DNA of 64,000 bases from an uncultured Glaciecola sp. (GCF_937770335.1 NZ_CALJHY010000015.1:1-64000); one strand, 5' to 3'; counted from the first letter of the stretch, positions 27,159 through 37,495 are shown. The notes: a model not told the origin generated them from the sequence alone. A program made the numbers and translations.

Positions 27159-28088
27159 CTATTTAGGTACCTGAGGTTTCAAATCAGTGGAAACAACCGT
27201 ATTTCGGCCCCTTGATTTAGCTTCGTATAAACAATTATCTGCAACTTCTAATAACGCTTTACTATCAAATTTACTACCATCGCTCGGACTCATCGTCACC
27301 CCAACGCTAATCGTCAATGATTCGTGAACAGCCGATTTAACATGAGGGATAGCTAATTCTTCTATTTTTTGACGCACTTTCTCAGCAAGTAGAGCCCCTT
27401 CTGTTTCGCAAGAATCAGTCAGTAATATAACGAACTCTTCGCCACCGTACCTAGCAACAAAATCTAAAGGACGTGAGGCGCCTTCCGCAAGAGCTCGTGC
27501 AACTCGTTTAAGAACTACATCACCTTGCCCATGACCATAATGATCGTTGTATTGCTTAAAGAAATCGATATCTATTAACATCAGGGATATTATGCGTTTA
27601 TTGCGAAGCGCATACTTACAGGCTGCAAAATAGCGTTTATCGAATAAGCGCCTGTTTGAAATACCAGTTAAACCGTCAATCCACGCTAATTTTTCTAACG
27701 CTGCTGTCTTTTGTACTAGCTCAATTTGATTTCGAACACGCACTTTAATCAGCGGCACTAGAAAGGGTTTGCGGAAATAATCAACAGCGCCTAACTGTAA
27801 TCCTTTGAGTTCGTCTTCTGGCCTACTTTGTGCTGTCACAAAAATAATAGGAATGTGCTTCGTTAGTTCATTATTTTTTAATGCTCTGCATACTTCATGG
27901 CCACTGATGTCGGGCAACACAACATCAAGTAAAATAAGGCATGGGAGCGCTTCACAAGCAACTTTAATTGCTTGCTCACCAGTCATTGCTGCAAGAATTT
28001 TGTAGTCGTCACTCAACGCACCATTTAAAATTTCAATATTAATACGTTGGTCGTCCACAACAAGAATGGTTGGGCGTTTCTCTATCAT
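27159..28088 (-). CDS. Response regulator with GGDEF output (diguanylate cyclase)
   Basis: The 309-residue protein has a receiver domain (about 7-125) with Asp55 in LILLDVVLPDISG and a GGDEF domain (about 140-300) with the active motif GGEEF in ARYGGEEFVILL. An I-site RPLD lies five residues before GGEEF, so c-di-GMP product inhibition is expected. It is a soluble PleD/WspR-like cyclase making c-di-GMP from GTP when phosphorylated. No kinase gene is adjacent. A hairpin region lies 75-111 bases upstream of the start, between it and the MshQ-like gene. Confidence 0.93.
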   Translation of the reverse strand: MIEKRPTILVVDDQRINIEILNGALSDDYKILAAMTGEQAIKVACEALPCLILLDVVLPDISGHEVCRALKNNELTKHIPIIFVTAQSRPEDELKGLQLGAVDYFRKPFLVPLIKVRVRNQIELVQKTAALEKLAWIDGLTGISNRRLFDKRYFAACKYALRNKRIISLMLIDIDFFKQYNDHYGHGQGDVVLKRVARALAEGASRPLDFVARYGGEEFVILLTDSCETEGALLAEKVRQKIEELAIPHVKSAVHESLTISVGVTMSPSDGSKFDSKALLEVADNCLYEAKSRGRNTVVSTDLKPQVPK

Positions 28089-28162
28089 TTGAACCTTACT
28101 TCACAATATTTATTAGGTGGCTACCTATTTGCTTATTTGGTATTGCTAGTTATATATGAACT

Positions 28163-28199
28163 GGCTAATAACCTTTAGTATCAGGTTATTAGCCTGATA
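28163..28199 (-). promoter_or_regulatory. Two overlapping, mutually exclusive hairpins between mshQ-like and the GGDEF gene
   Basis: GGCTAATAACC (28163-28173) pairs perfectly with GGTTATTAGCC (28184-28194), with a ten-base loop. TATCAGG (28179-28185) pairs with CCTGATA (28193-28199). The stems share bases at 28184-28185 and 28193-28194 and cannot form together. Neither is followed by a T-run on the minus strand, so this may be a terminator-like or attenuator-like leader for the cyclase gene, not proven. Confidence 0.6.
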
Positions 28200-28280
28200 T
28201 TACAAATTTTTAGTAAAATACCGAATGCGCAAAAATCGACAGGAAAGCACTCGGTTAAAACAATCACGTTAACATCATCA

Positions 28281-30452
28281 TTAATGAAAAACTTCTCGCC
28301 AAAAAGTTGTTCGATCGTTCCCACGGAAAATACCGAACGTGGCGGTAGAACTCGGGCTGTCATCATAAACACTATCATTATCCCAATCATACTTAAACCA
28401 ATCATAAGCATCATATAGCACCCCTATCTGACCTTGATTTCCAGATCCTGGGGCTTGTAATTCAATTGTTTGAGTTTTTCCGTTAATGAAAAGACCGTTT
28501 CCTCCGAGCACGCTAGTCAGTGACGGATTTAAGCTAATATTAGTAAGTGATATTCTACCTGCATCATAACTAGCGCAATTCTCACCTGGATCAGCTATAA
28601 AAGCATTACCATCAAAATGTTCAATTTTCATCAGTTGTGGAAAGTTTGAAGTTTCAGGTCCAAAGCTATTTTTTAGTAATAAACGACCAAATCGAATTTC
28701 AACACCTGTTGGCGATGCATCGACAGTCGTTGTGACTTTTACGTTGTCAGTATCTATGATAGTCGCGATCGAAAAATCGATATCCGACGTGAATGGTGCA
28801 ACTAATGCATTAGCAGAACGGTTATAAGAAAAATGATCCGCATCTGATAATTGATAATGTAATGTCCCTTTGGGCAATGCAACACCGCTAGATGAAGCGG
28901 TCAAATTAGTTTGGCTCAAGGTTCCAGTAGTCATATTGGCCGTTAACGATAGTTTATTGTTATCTACTCCGATTGCTACTTGGTCCATGGTTGGGGTAAT
29001 CACGCTAATATCTGAAGCACTGAGTTTCATGTAATCATTAACGCTGGCTTCACTATCCTCATAATAGTTTTGGGTAATGTTACCTTGTTTATTATAGGCT
29101 GTAATCGCTAAGATTGGGTTACTTAAGTATGAAATTGCACCAATACTGTTAGTCGCTTCATCCAGTTGACCGCTATAGGCCGTTAACTCTATTGAGGCAT
29201 TGCATGTGGCAATAAAATACCCATCATCCACTACTGTTTGAATAAAGTGCTCTGGAATAAAACGCCCAATATTAATTCCGATAGCCGGAATGACCATATT
29301 CTCGTTACCATAATTACTGTCTTGAACATCTAGCTTGAGCAAACCTACTTCGGAATAGTGCGCTGAATTATAAGCAGACACCCCAAAAGAAAAGTTGCTC
29401 AAAGTCACATTTTGAAATACAGGACTGGCGCTACTTGCAATTTCGCTTGATGGCCCGTATGAGAATTTACCGTCAACACTATCGCTTAATCTAGGACCCA
29501 TTCGAGTGAGCATTAACTGTATTTGTCCGGGTGAATAGTTTGGCGTAACAACACCAAGGCTATTTAATGCGGTTACTGTCAAAGCAAAACTATCTCCTGC
29601 TGCGTAAGTTTTGGATGACGTTGCCGCGCCACCATCTAAATTGGTTGAGCCTGATGTTGCGCGCACAACAAGTTCGGCTGGACTGACCCAGAATGCATTA
29701 CTACTGTCAGCTAATGTTATAGCGCTTGCAATATTATAACTGGCATATAAGCGAATTTGTCCGGCGTCGTAGTATGTCGGTGCGGGTATTGTCGCAATGC
29801 TATTTACACCGAAGTCCAATGTGGTGCTGGTAACACTGGGGTGTTTCGCAATAGGATCACCAGCAACAGTAAAATTAAGACCTCTAGTGCCATGAGGTGC
29901 AATATTTTGCTGTGATAAATCGACATCATGATTGCCGCGGAATAGGCCAATACAGGCGCCATTAACTGCTTTTACTGCTTGAAGTTTTAGCGTATCACTG
30001 AACACAGAGCCAGATGTCTGCATTGGTAATGTTGCGCTATTGTCAGGGCCATATAGAAATCTAAAACCTGTATTGTCAAACTCCATACCACAGGAATTAC
30101 CATTACCATCGTTACAGACTTGAGGGTTGGTAGCGGTAATTGAAGTATTAGCAAGTGAAAAAGTTAAGGTTTCAACGTCGGTATTATTAAAAGTGACGGT
30201 GGCACTACCTTTAAATGTCGATGAGCTAATAACCTTGCCATTAGCTAAAAAATCAAGGCTAACTGACTGTGTGCTTAACATTGAACAATTCGCATCGGCA
30301 CAAGCTTTGACCATTGCTGATTCAGTATCACAGGTCAACCCTTGACCATCGTGAATAATTTCATAATGATCCACAACCGATATTTCATTTGCTTGTGCAC
30401 TAGACAACACAAAGAATATTAGGATAAAAAGGAGTCGCTTTGTCAATTTCAT
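28281..30452 (-). CDS. MshQ-like protein, DUF6701 family, putative MSHA-pilus-related adhesin component
   Basis: A 723-residue exported protein with a signal peptide (MKLTKRLLFILIFFVLSSAQA). It has repeated beta-rich domains, several NG/DG loops and a few Cys (CNDGNGNSC), and it ends in the DUF6701 hallmark YDWFKYDWDND with FGIFRGNDRTTFWREVFH. DUF6701 occurs at the C-terminus of MshQ, where proteins are often well over 1000 residues with LamG domains; this one is short. No msh, pil or gsp genes are near, so it is an orphan. Neighbouring GGDEF gene suggests a link to surface attachment control, but this is inference. Confidence 0.8.
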   Translation of the reverse strand: MKLTKRLLFILIFFVLSSAQANEISVVDHYEIIHDGQGLTCDTESAMVKACADANCSMLSTQSVSLDFLANGKVISSSTFKGSATVTFNNTDVETLTFSLANTSITATNPQVCNDGNGNSCGMEFDNTGFRFLYGPDNSATLPMQTSGSVFSDTLKLQAVKAVNGACIGLFRGNHDVDLSQQNIAPHGTRGLNFTVAGDPIAKHPSVTSTTLDFGVNSIATIPAPTYYDAGQIRLYASYNIASAITLADSSNAFWVSPAELVVRATSGSTNLDGGAATSSKTYAAGDSFALTVTALNSLGVVTPNYSPGQIQLMLTRMGPRLSDSVDGKFSYGPSSEIASSASPVFQNVTLSNFSFGVSAYNSAHYSEVGLLKLDVQDSNYGNENMVIPAIGINIGRFIPEHFIQTVVDDGYFIATCNASIELTAYSGQLDEATNSIGAISYLSNPILAITAYNKQGNITQNYYEDSEASVNDYMKLSASDISVITPTMDQVAIGVDNNKLSLTANMTTGTLSQTNLTASSSGVALPKGTLHYQLSDADHFSYNRSANALVAPFTSDIDFSIATIIDTDNVKVTTTVDASPTGVEIRFGRLLLKNSFGPETSNFPQLMKIEHFDGNAFIADPGENCASYDAGRISLTNISLNPSLTSVLGGNGLFINGKTQTIELQAPGSGNQGQIGVLYDAYDWFKYDWDNDSVYDDSPSSTATFGIFRGNDRTTFWREVFH

Positions 30453-31106
30453 AAAGTCATTGTTTTCATCACTATTAATTGTTTAATTAGTCGTGTCAGC
30501 AGCGATTGCACCATTGTTACGATGAGATTATTTGTTTGATGTAGTTACTCAAGGAACTGCTAATAATTATCGGTAAAGTTAGTTATTTTAGTCCTTAACG
30601 GTAAATCCGAAGCCAGAATAATTCACGATACTGGTCAAGAATATTGCGCCTAGAAATATTGTTGTTTTAAGTAACTATGCAGCGGTGCCTTGTCAAAATG
30701 TAAGATTCCGTAATTGCCTTAAAAGCATACAAAAATAGAATTAAATTTATACAATAATATTACATAATAATGTTATACAATAAACATACAATTAAAGCGG
30801 CTTATTTGCAATGTTAAAAATTATCGAATGTCGTATAAGGCTGAAGATATGCAGAAAGGTTTCAGTAAAAGAATTTGGCATTAAATTGCGAGATAACATG
30901 AGCCCCTGGTTGATCATTGAAATGATAAGCAGATGCTAACGTGCAACAGACAGCTGGTTTTAATGTTAAAACCATGTTCGCGCAAAATGAGTCCACTATA
31001 ATTATCACCGGCTTTTTTTCAGGTAATTTGAACGGATAGCTGACAGTGGCGTCCAGTATAAGTACAATACGCCCCCTTTTTTATTTTTCATCTTGGATTT
31101 TTAATT
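30453..31106. other. 654-base AT-rich spacer between mshQ-like and rapA
   Basis: It holds the divergent promoters of the two genes. Two copies of TTATACAATA (30747-30756 and 30773-30782) flank a very AT-rich segment. An ORF of 42 codons at 30811-30939 was seen but has no recognisable family. The rapA promoter is described separately. Confidence 0.5.
31040..31068 (+). promoter_or_regulatory. Sigma-70 promoter for rapA-rluA
   Basis: A -35 box CTGACA at 31040-31045 and a -10 box TACAAT at 31063-31068 are separated by 17 bases. Start of transcription near 31075 would leave a leader of about 32 bases before ATG 31107. Confidence 0.7.
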
Positions 31107-33932
31107 ATGTATGCAGCACAAGAGTTTACCGTTGGGCAGCGTTGGTTAAGCAATACAGAGGCTGATTTGGGCTTGGGTGTTGTCTTAGCAACCGACCACC
31201 GAACGATAGATATGCTCTTTCCTGCAGTCAAAGAGGACCGCACTTATGCTATTGCTCAGGCTCCTATTACCCGTTTGATTTTAAGCGAAGGTGAATTAGC
31301 GCTTCACAGTGACGGTTGGGACTTAAAAATCACGAGTGTCGTTTTGCAAGACGGGCTTTATATTTATTCTGGAGTGCGCACTGACAATGCAGAAAAAGCG
31401 TCGATCATTGAAGTATCGTTAGACCACAACGTCAAACTAAACCAACCTGAAAAACGCTTATTTAGCGGCCAGCTTGACTCCCCTAAATGGTTTGATATTC
31501 GTCATGAATGTTTACAAAAACAATATGAACACGCAACGTCTGGCGCTGTTGGTTTAGTTGGTGCTCGTGTAGAGCTTATACCCCACCAATTACATATTGC
31601 CAATGAAGTAGGCCGTCGTTTTGCGCCCCGCGTGCTGCTAGCCGACGAAGTAGGCTTAGGTAAAACAATTGAAGCCGGATTAATCTTGCATCAGCAATTG
31701 TTAACGGGCAAAGCCAAGCGTGTGCTTATTATCGTGCCCCCAAGCTTATTGCATCAGTGGCTAGTTGAAATGGTACGTCGAGTTAATCTTCCGTTCTCAG
31801 TATTTGATGAAGAGCGTATGGAAGCAATGGCAGAAAGTGGCGACAACCCCTTCGAACAAGAACAATTAGTGCTCTGTAGCATTGACTTTATTAAACAAGA
31901 AAAAGTGTTAGAGAAAGCCACCCAAGCCGATTGGGATATTATGATTGTTGATGAAGCTCATCATTTACAATGGTCGGCAGAACATGTTTCAGAGGAATAC
32001 AGTGCAATTGAACAACTTTGTCAAATTAGTAAAGGCGTTTTACTATTAACGGCTACGCCCGACCAACTTGGTCATGAGAGCCACTTTGCACGTTTACGCT
32101 TACTAGACCCAGCGCGATTTTATGATTATCAGCAGTTTCTTGAAGAAGAAACACATTATGGCGAACTGGCCGAAGCAGTTGCACCTCTTATTGATAATAC
32201 ACACATGAACCAAGCGCAAATTGACAAGTTAAATGCGGTAGTTAAGGATGAAGAAATAACAGATGCAATGTTAGCTAGTGGCGAACAACGCAATACGCTG
32301 CTAACTAAACTTATTGATCAACATGGTACTGGTCGCCTGTTATTCAGAAATAGTCGTGCCAGTATAAAAGGCTTCCCTGAACGTCTTGCTATGCCAGCTC
32401 CATTGAAATTGCCAAAAGAATATGCGGTATCGATGTCATTGGAAGAAGATGTTGTGCTCAGTTTACACCCCGAACGGGCGTCACTGGTTAACGACAACTG
32501 GACTAAATATGACCCACGTGTCGCTTGGTTAGTTGATTTGTTAGAAAAAAATAAAGATGAAAAGGTGCTTGTGATATGTGCCTACGCATCAACAGCGCTC
32601 CAATTGGCTGAATACTTACGTCAAAAAACAGCAATTCGACATACTGTTTTTCATGAAGGTATGAGTATTATTGAACGTGACAAAGCCGCTCATTTTTTTG
32701 CTACCAATGAACAAGGTGCGCAGGTGCTGTTATGCAGCGAAATTGGCAGTGAAGGTCGAAACTTTCAGTTTTCACGTCACTTAGTTTTATTCGATTTACC
32801 AATGGTGCCTGACCTTTTAGAGCAGCGGATTGGTCGTCTTGATCGTATTGGCCAAAAATTCGATATTAACCTGCACATTCCTTACTTTGAAAATACGGCG
32901 CAAGAAGTATTATTCGATTGGTATCAGGATGGATTAGGCGCTTTCGAATCGACCTGTCCAGTTGGCAGCGATGTTTTCAAACAACTGCAATCTGATTTAA
33001 TGTCAGCGCTTAAAAATCCAGAAGATATTGAGCTAAAGCTGGATATTATCGGCCAAACTAGAGCACTAACAAAAGACCTAAAACAAAAAATTGAGCAAGG
33101 TCGAGATAAATTGCTTGAATTAAATGCGTCTGGTTTTGGTCGTATCGATGATTTGCTAGACACCATTATTGCGGCTGAAAACCCAGTTGGTTTACTCAAT
33201 TTCATGAGCCGATTGTTTGACGCATTGGGCGTAACGCAAGAAGAAAAAGATGACCACAGTTATATTCTTCGTCCAACTGAGCAATTAGTGCATCAAATTC
33301 CAGGCTTAACAGAAGACGGTTTAGAAGTAACATATCAACGCAATAGTGCGACTAAATTTGAACAATTACAGTTCCTAAGTTGGGACAGTGAAATAGTGAG
33401 TCACTGTCTCGAATCAGTGATTACTGATGTTTTGGGTAAAAGCAGTATTGCGTTTACAAAAGATCCGACGCTACCGACTGGCGCATTTTGGATAGAGACA
33501 ACGAGCGTTTTATCTGCAAGCGCAGAAGCCAGTTTGCAATTGTATCGATTCTTACCACCGACCCCGGTTCGGCTTTGTCTTGATGCTAAAAACCAACCTG
33601 TAGAAGTCGAATTTGAACAGTTATTTAAGGTCAAGCGCAAAATTGCAATACAACTACTGCAAGCCCTTGCAGATCAAATTACTGCCGGTGTTGAAGCAAG
33701 CTTGAAATTAGGTCATGCCGATTTGGCTGAACAGCAATCAGTTGCACTAAATGCAATGCAATCTGAACTTAGTGGTGAAATTGCACGCTTGCGTTCGCTA
33801 CAAAAAACCAACCCTTCCATTCGAGATGAAGAGATAAACTTTATTGAAGAACAAATGGCGACGCTTACCGGCATCATAACCAATGCCGAACCCTATTTAG
33901 ATAGCTTGCGCATTGTAGTAAATAATCCATAA
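31107..33932 (+). CDS. rapA: RNA polymerase-associated ATPase RapA (HepA), SWI2/SNF2 family
   Basis: The 941-residue protein resembles E. coli RapA (968). Two Tudor-like N-terminal domains (FTVGQRWLSNTEADLGLG) precede the SNF2 helicase core with Walker A DEVGLGKT (Lys186), DEAH 282-285, and the later motifs LLCSEIGSEGRNFQFSRHLV and QRIGRLDRIGQ. RapA recycles RNA polymerase after termination. Operon with rluA, whose start directly follows its stop. Confidence 0.97.
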   Translation: MYAAQEFTVGQRWLSNTEADLGLGVVLATDHRTIDMLFPAVKEDRTYAIAQAPITRLILSEGELALHSDGWDLKITSVVLQDGLYIYSGVRTDNAEKASIIEVSLDHNVKLNQPEKRLFSGQLDSPKWFDIRHECLQKQYEHATSGAVGLVGARVELIPHQLHIANEVGRRFAPRVLLADEVGLGKTIEAGLILHQQLLTGKAKRVLIIVPPSLLHQWLVEMVRRVNLPFSVFDEERMEAMAESGDNPFEQEQLVLCSIDFIKQEKVLEKATQADWDIMIVDEAHHLQWSAEHVSEEYSAIEQLCQISKGVLLLTATPDQLGHESHFARLRLLDPARFYDYQQFLEEETHYGELAEAVAPLIDNTHMNQAQIDKLNAVVKDEEITDAMLASGEQRNTLLTKLIDQHGTGRLLFRNSRASIKGFPERLAMPAPLKLPKEYAVSMSLEEDVVLSLHPERASLVNDNWTKYDPRVAWLVDLLEKNKDEKVLVICAYASTALQLAEYLRQKTAIRHTVFHEGMSIIERDKAAHFFATNEQGAQVLLCSEIGSEGRNFQFSRHLVLFDLPMVPDLLEQRIGRLDRIGQKFDINLHIPYFENTAQEVLFDWYQDGLGAFESTCPVGSDVFKQLQSDLMSALKNPEDIELKLDIIGQTRALTKDLKQKIEQGRDKLLELNASGFGRIDDLLDTIIAAENPVGLLNFMSRLFDALGVTQEEKDDHSYILRPTEQLVHQIPGLTEDGLEVTYQRNSATKFEQLQFLSWDSEIVSHCLESVITDVLGKSSIAFTKDPTLPTGAFWIETTSVLSASAEASLQLYRFLPPTPVRLCLDAKNQPVEVEFEQLFKVKRKIAIQLLQALADQITAGVEASLKLGHADLAEQQSVALNAMQSELSGEIARLRSLQKTNPSIRDEEINFIEEQMATLTGIITNAEPYLDSLRIVVNNP

Positions 33933-34601
33933 ATGACTTTTTTGCACTATGCTCCACCGACATATCCTTTTCTAACGATATTATATCGTGATGAGGATAT
34001 CTTAGTGTTAGACAAACCTGCCGAGCTACTAACCGTGCCCGGTAAATCGATAGAGCTTAGAGATTCATTGCAAGTTCGTGTACAACGAGTTTTTCCGACG
34101 GCTACTATTGTGCATCGCCTTGATATGGCCACATCCGGCGTTCTTATGATGGCATTGAACAAACCAGCTCACGTGCATTTATCTCGACAGTTCGAAAACC
34201 GCGAAACATCAAAAACGTACTTTGCTAGGGTATTTGGTCATGTTGAAAGTGAGTCAGGTAACGTTGATTTACCACTTATCTGTGACTGGCCAAATAGACC
34301 GAAACAAATGGTCGACCACGAACGAGGCAAACCTTCACTAACCCATTGGCAGGTTGTGCAGCGTGACCGTAATTCAACACTAATGGAATTAACTCCAATT
34401 ACAGGGCGATCTCATCAACTTCGGGTTCATATGTTAGCAATAGGGCATCCAATTTTAGGTGATCGCCTATACGCCCATGAAAAAGCAATGGCTAGAAATC
34501 CGCGTCTTTGCCTTCATGCACAAATGCACTCATTCTCGCACCCAGTGAGTGGTGAAAAACTGCGATTCGAATCACCTCATTCATTTCAACAAGAGTTATA
34601 G
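33933..34601 (+). CDS. rluA: Dual-specificity 23S rRNA / tRNA pseudouridine synthase RluA
   Basis: RluA makes pseudouridine-746 in 23S rRNA and pseudouridine-32 in tRNA. The 222-residue protein has Asp64 in HRLDMATSGV as catalytic residue, at the same number as in E. coli. Further motifs: LDKPAELLTVPGK, ENRETSKTYFARVFG and LTPITGRSHQLRVHM. The ATG starts on the base after the rapA stop, so translational coupling is likely; the rapA-rluA order is common in gammaproteobacteria. Confidence 0.95.
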   Translation: MTFLHYAPPTYPFLTILYRDEDILVLDKPAELLTVPGKSIELRDSLQVRVQRVFPTATIVHRLDMATSGVLMMALNKPAHVHLSRQFENRETSKTYFARVFGHVESESGNVDLPLICDWPNRPKQMVDHERGKPSLTHWQVVQRDRNSTLMELTPITGRSHQLRVHMLAIGHPILGDRLYAHEKAMARNPRLCLHAQMHSFSHPVSGEKLRFESPHSFQQEL

Positions 34602-34893
34602 ATAAGTAAAATAAATATTGGGAGTATGCGAGCTGAAACTTATTTTAGCAGTGCATACTCACAAATTATTAACAAAACTACAGCATTTCCCCACGCAAAT
34701 ACCTATTGCTTAGAGCATAAAATACCTTTATTGTACAAAAGCTGCGCAACATTTGTTTAACATTGATGTCACGTTAACTAGGTTGTTTAGTGAATATATG
34801 GAGAGATAGGGTAATGCGACCATACAGTTACAATCGGGTAACTGCTGAGAGTTAAACCTTATGCTCAAATAAAAATAATAATTTCCTTGTAAT
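34602..34893. other. Spacer before the TonB receptor gene
   Basis: About 290 AT-rich bases without a recognisable gene; it carries the receptor promoter. A minus-strand 60-codon frame at 34728-34910 has no support. No Fur box or zinc box could be identified with confidence. Confidence 0.5.
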
Positions 34894-37347
34894 ATGATGA
34901 GAAAACACATGACTCAATATTTACCTGCATATTTTAAAACTAAACCCTTAGCATTACTTGTAGCAATATCATTAGGCTTTATGTCTAACAGCGCATTAGG
35001 TCAAGAAGAGTCCGAAACCGAGACTGAAGAAGAGTTTGAAACAATCGTCATCACAGCCTCAAAACGTTCAACCGGTTTACAAGAAACTCCCATAGCAGTA
35101 ACAGTTACTAGCGCAAAAGACATTTTGCAAACCAAAGTACTTGATATAGGTGACTTACAAAGCCTAGTACCAACTTTACGCGTAACTCCGTTGCAGCGCT
35201 CAACCAATACTAACTTTTCTATTCGTGGTTTCGGCAACGGCACTAACAATACAGGTATCGAACCTTCAGTCGGTGTTTTCATAGACGGCGTTTACCGCTC
35301 TAGAGCCGCTGCTCAAATTGGTGATTTACCGCGCCTACAACAAATAGAAATTTTAAGCGGTCCGCAAAGTACATTATTCGGTAAAAATGCGTCTGCCGGT
35401 GTAATTAACGTTCGAACTGAAGCGCCATCATATAATCTTGAAGGTAAAGTTGAAGCTACGCTTGGCAACTATAACCAACGTATCTTAAAAGGTTATGTGA
35501 CCAACGCAATAACCGATGAGTTGGCATTTAGTCTGTCAGGTGGTATCAACACGCGAGATGGTTACACCGAAAGTGTCGTAGGCTTAGGTGATATCAATGA
35601 CCGAGACCGTTGGAATCTAAGAGGCCAATTCTTATTCGAACCGACTGAGGATGTTACGTTCCGCTTTATTGCCGACTACAGTGAAATAGAAGAATCTTGC
35701 TGTACAGTAGCTGACGTTATTAATGGCCCAACAACCGCAGCAGTTAGAGCTCTGGGTGGTGTAGTATTAGACGAATCAGACCCATTTGCGTATAAATCTG
35801 CACTGAATATTGACCCAACTAACAAAATTGAAGATGGCGGTATTTCATTACAGATCGACGTGGATTACGAAACGTTTGCATTCACCTCGATTACGGCCAT
35901 GCGTAACAATAAATCAAATTACCTCAGTGATGTTGACTACACTTCGTTAGATATTTTGACTGAAGAGGGCCATACCGATATAGACACTTTCACCCAAGAA
36001 TTTCGTTTGACGTCAACTGGCGACAACACGTTTGACTGGATGGTTGGCGGTTTCTACTTTAATGAAACGGTAGATACGGGTGATAACTTATATTATGGGG
36101 CTGGAACTCGGAATTTCTTTGACGTGCTCGGTTTTGCTGCTTTATTTCCAGGGGTTGAGGCGATTTACGGCTTAGCACCAAATACCTTTTTTGCTGCCGA
36201 CCAATATATTAATAGTGAGTTTTTGCAAGACAACGAATCTTATTCTTTATTCGTCAGTCTTGACTATAGCTTAACTGACGCGCTAACTGCGACCTTAGGT
36301 ATAAGCTACACGAATGACGAAAAGGAAGTGAGTATCGAATCAGACAACGCTGAAATATTATCAGCTATTGATTTTGCGGCTACGCCCACTGTATTTAGTG
36401 TGCCATTGACAGCGACTCCTTTTGCTCCGTTTATACCCACTTTACAAAGCGTTCAGTTTTTACCACCGCAACTTATATTTCCAAATTCGCTAGAGAGTGG
36501 TAAAAGCTCAGACAGTAAAACGACGTGGAGCTTGCGTTTAGCCTATGAAGTCAATAAGAACGTGAATGTTTTTGCAACTGCAGCAACGGGGTTTAAAGGC
36601 ACGTCGTGGAACTTATCTCGCGATACTCGTCCATTCCCTGGTGACCAAGCCGCACTTGCAGCCGCGGGCTTGTTGCAAGCAAACCAGAGCTACGGCACTC
36701 GTTTTGCCGGTCCTGAAGAATCGCAAGTTTACGAACTAGGTATTAAAACTAGATTTAAAAATGCCGCCATTAATTTAACTGCGTTCGACCAGACAATTAA
36801 AGGTTTCCAGTCGAGTACATTTGTTGGAACAGGCTTCGTATTAGCGAATGCGGGTCAACAATCGACTAAAGGCGTGGAATTTGATTCTACTTTCAATGTC
36901 AGTGAGAGTATTGATATTACCTTAGCCGGCATGTTACTCGATCCAATCTATGATTCATTTATAGGTGCGTCAGGTTTAAATGGTCCAATAGACTTATCTG
37001 GAGAAAAACCGCTAGGTATCTCTGAGCGTACCTTCAATGCAGGCATTACTTATAACTTTGAATTTGATAATGGCATGTTCGGTTACATTCGCACAGACTA
37101 TCAATACGAAAGCGAAGTAGGATTGGTAGCAAATGTACCACCAGAAATAACACGCGCTGTGAGCACAATAAATGCGAGTGCTGGTTTGACGATGGAAAAT
37201 GGCGTAAGTTTTCAAGTCTATGTGCGTAATTTGAATAATGATGAGTATTACTTATCATCATTCCCACCACCAATTCAAAGCGGCAGTTTCAATGCTTATC
37301 CAAATCAACCTAGGTTGTTTGGTGCGTCAGTCTCTTATGAGTTTTAA
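34894..37347 (+). CDS. TonB-dependent outer-membrane receptor
   Basis: The 817-residue receptor has a signal peptide (MTQYLPAYFKTKPLALLVAI, probable cleavage after ALG), a TonB-box-like ETIVITASKR, a plug domain (about 60-165, ending GKNASAGVINVRTEAP) and a beta barrel up to the C-terminal LFGASVSYEF. The group is the large Alteromonadales/Sphingomonadales class of uncertain substrate (often sugars or siderophores). A CC pair (EESCCTV) in an outer loop is unusual. ATG 34894 is the first start; ATG 34909 fits the signal peptide better. Single gene with a terminator after it. Confidence 0.9.
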   Translation: MMRKHMTQYLPAYFKTKPLALLVAISLGFMSNSALGQEESETETEEEFETIVITASKRSTGLQETPIAVTVTSAKDILQTKVLDIGDLQSLVPTLRVTPLQRSTNTNFSIRGFGNGTNNTGIEPSVGVFIDGVYRSRAAAQIGDLPRLQQIEILSGPQSTLFGKNASAGVINVRTEAPSYNLEGKVEATLGNYNQRILKGYVTNAITDELAFSLSGGINTRDGYTESVVGLGDINDRDRWNLRGQFLFEPTEDVTFRFIADYSEIEESCCTVADVINGPTTAAVRALGGVVLDESDPFAYKSALNIDPTNKIEDGGISLQIDVDYETFAFTSITAMRNNKSNYLSDVDYTSLDILTEEGHTDIDTFTQEFRLTSTGDNTFDWMVGGFYFNETVDTGDNLYYGAGTRNFFDVLGFAALFPGVEAIYGLAPNTFFAADQYINSEFLQDNESYSLFVSLDYSLTDALTATLGISYTNDEKEVSIESDNAEILSAIDFAATPTVFSVPLTATPFAPFIPTLQSVQFLPPQLIFPNSLESGKSSDSKTTWSLRLAYEVNKNVNVFATAATGFKGTSWNLSRDTRPFPGDQAALAAAGLLQANQSYGTRFAGPEESQVYELGIKTRFKNAAINLTAFDQTIKGFQSSTFVGTGFVLANAGQQSTKGVEFDSTFNVSESIDITLAGMLLDPIYDSFIGASGLNGPIDLSGEKPLGISERTFNAGITYNFEFDNGMFGYIRTDYQYESEVGLVANVPPEITRAVSTINASAGLTMENGVSFQVYVRNLNNDEYYLSSFPPPIQSGSFNAYPNQPRLFGASVSYEF

Positions 37348-37376
37348 ACTAATTAGAGCGTAAACCTCTAAACACT

Positions 37377-37404
37377 AAAAGTAGCCTTGTGGCTGCTTTT
37401 TTTT
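37377..37404 (+). terminator. Rho-independent terminator of the TonB receptor gene
   Basis: AAAAGTAGCC (37377-37386) pairs with GGCTGCTTTT (37391-37400), with one G-T pair and a short loop, then continues into a T-run. Confidence 0.88.
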
Positions 37405-37495
37405 ATCCTGAAAGAAATCAGCCATACATCTTAAACATCCTGCGAACGAAGCCGATAACTTACATATTCAATGTCGACGTGCGGGACTTATTACG

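Noticed and set aside
30747-30782. Two TTATACAATA copies as a possible CRISPR or origin repeat
   Set aside because: Only two copies in an AT-rich stretch; no spacer regularity or known origin boxes.
30811-30939. 42-codon basic ORF upstream of rapA
   Set aside because: No ribosome-binding site, no recognisable family, in a very AT-rich spacer; not reported as a gene.
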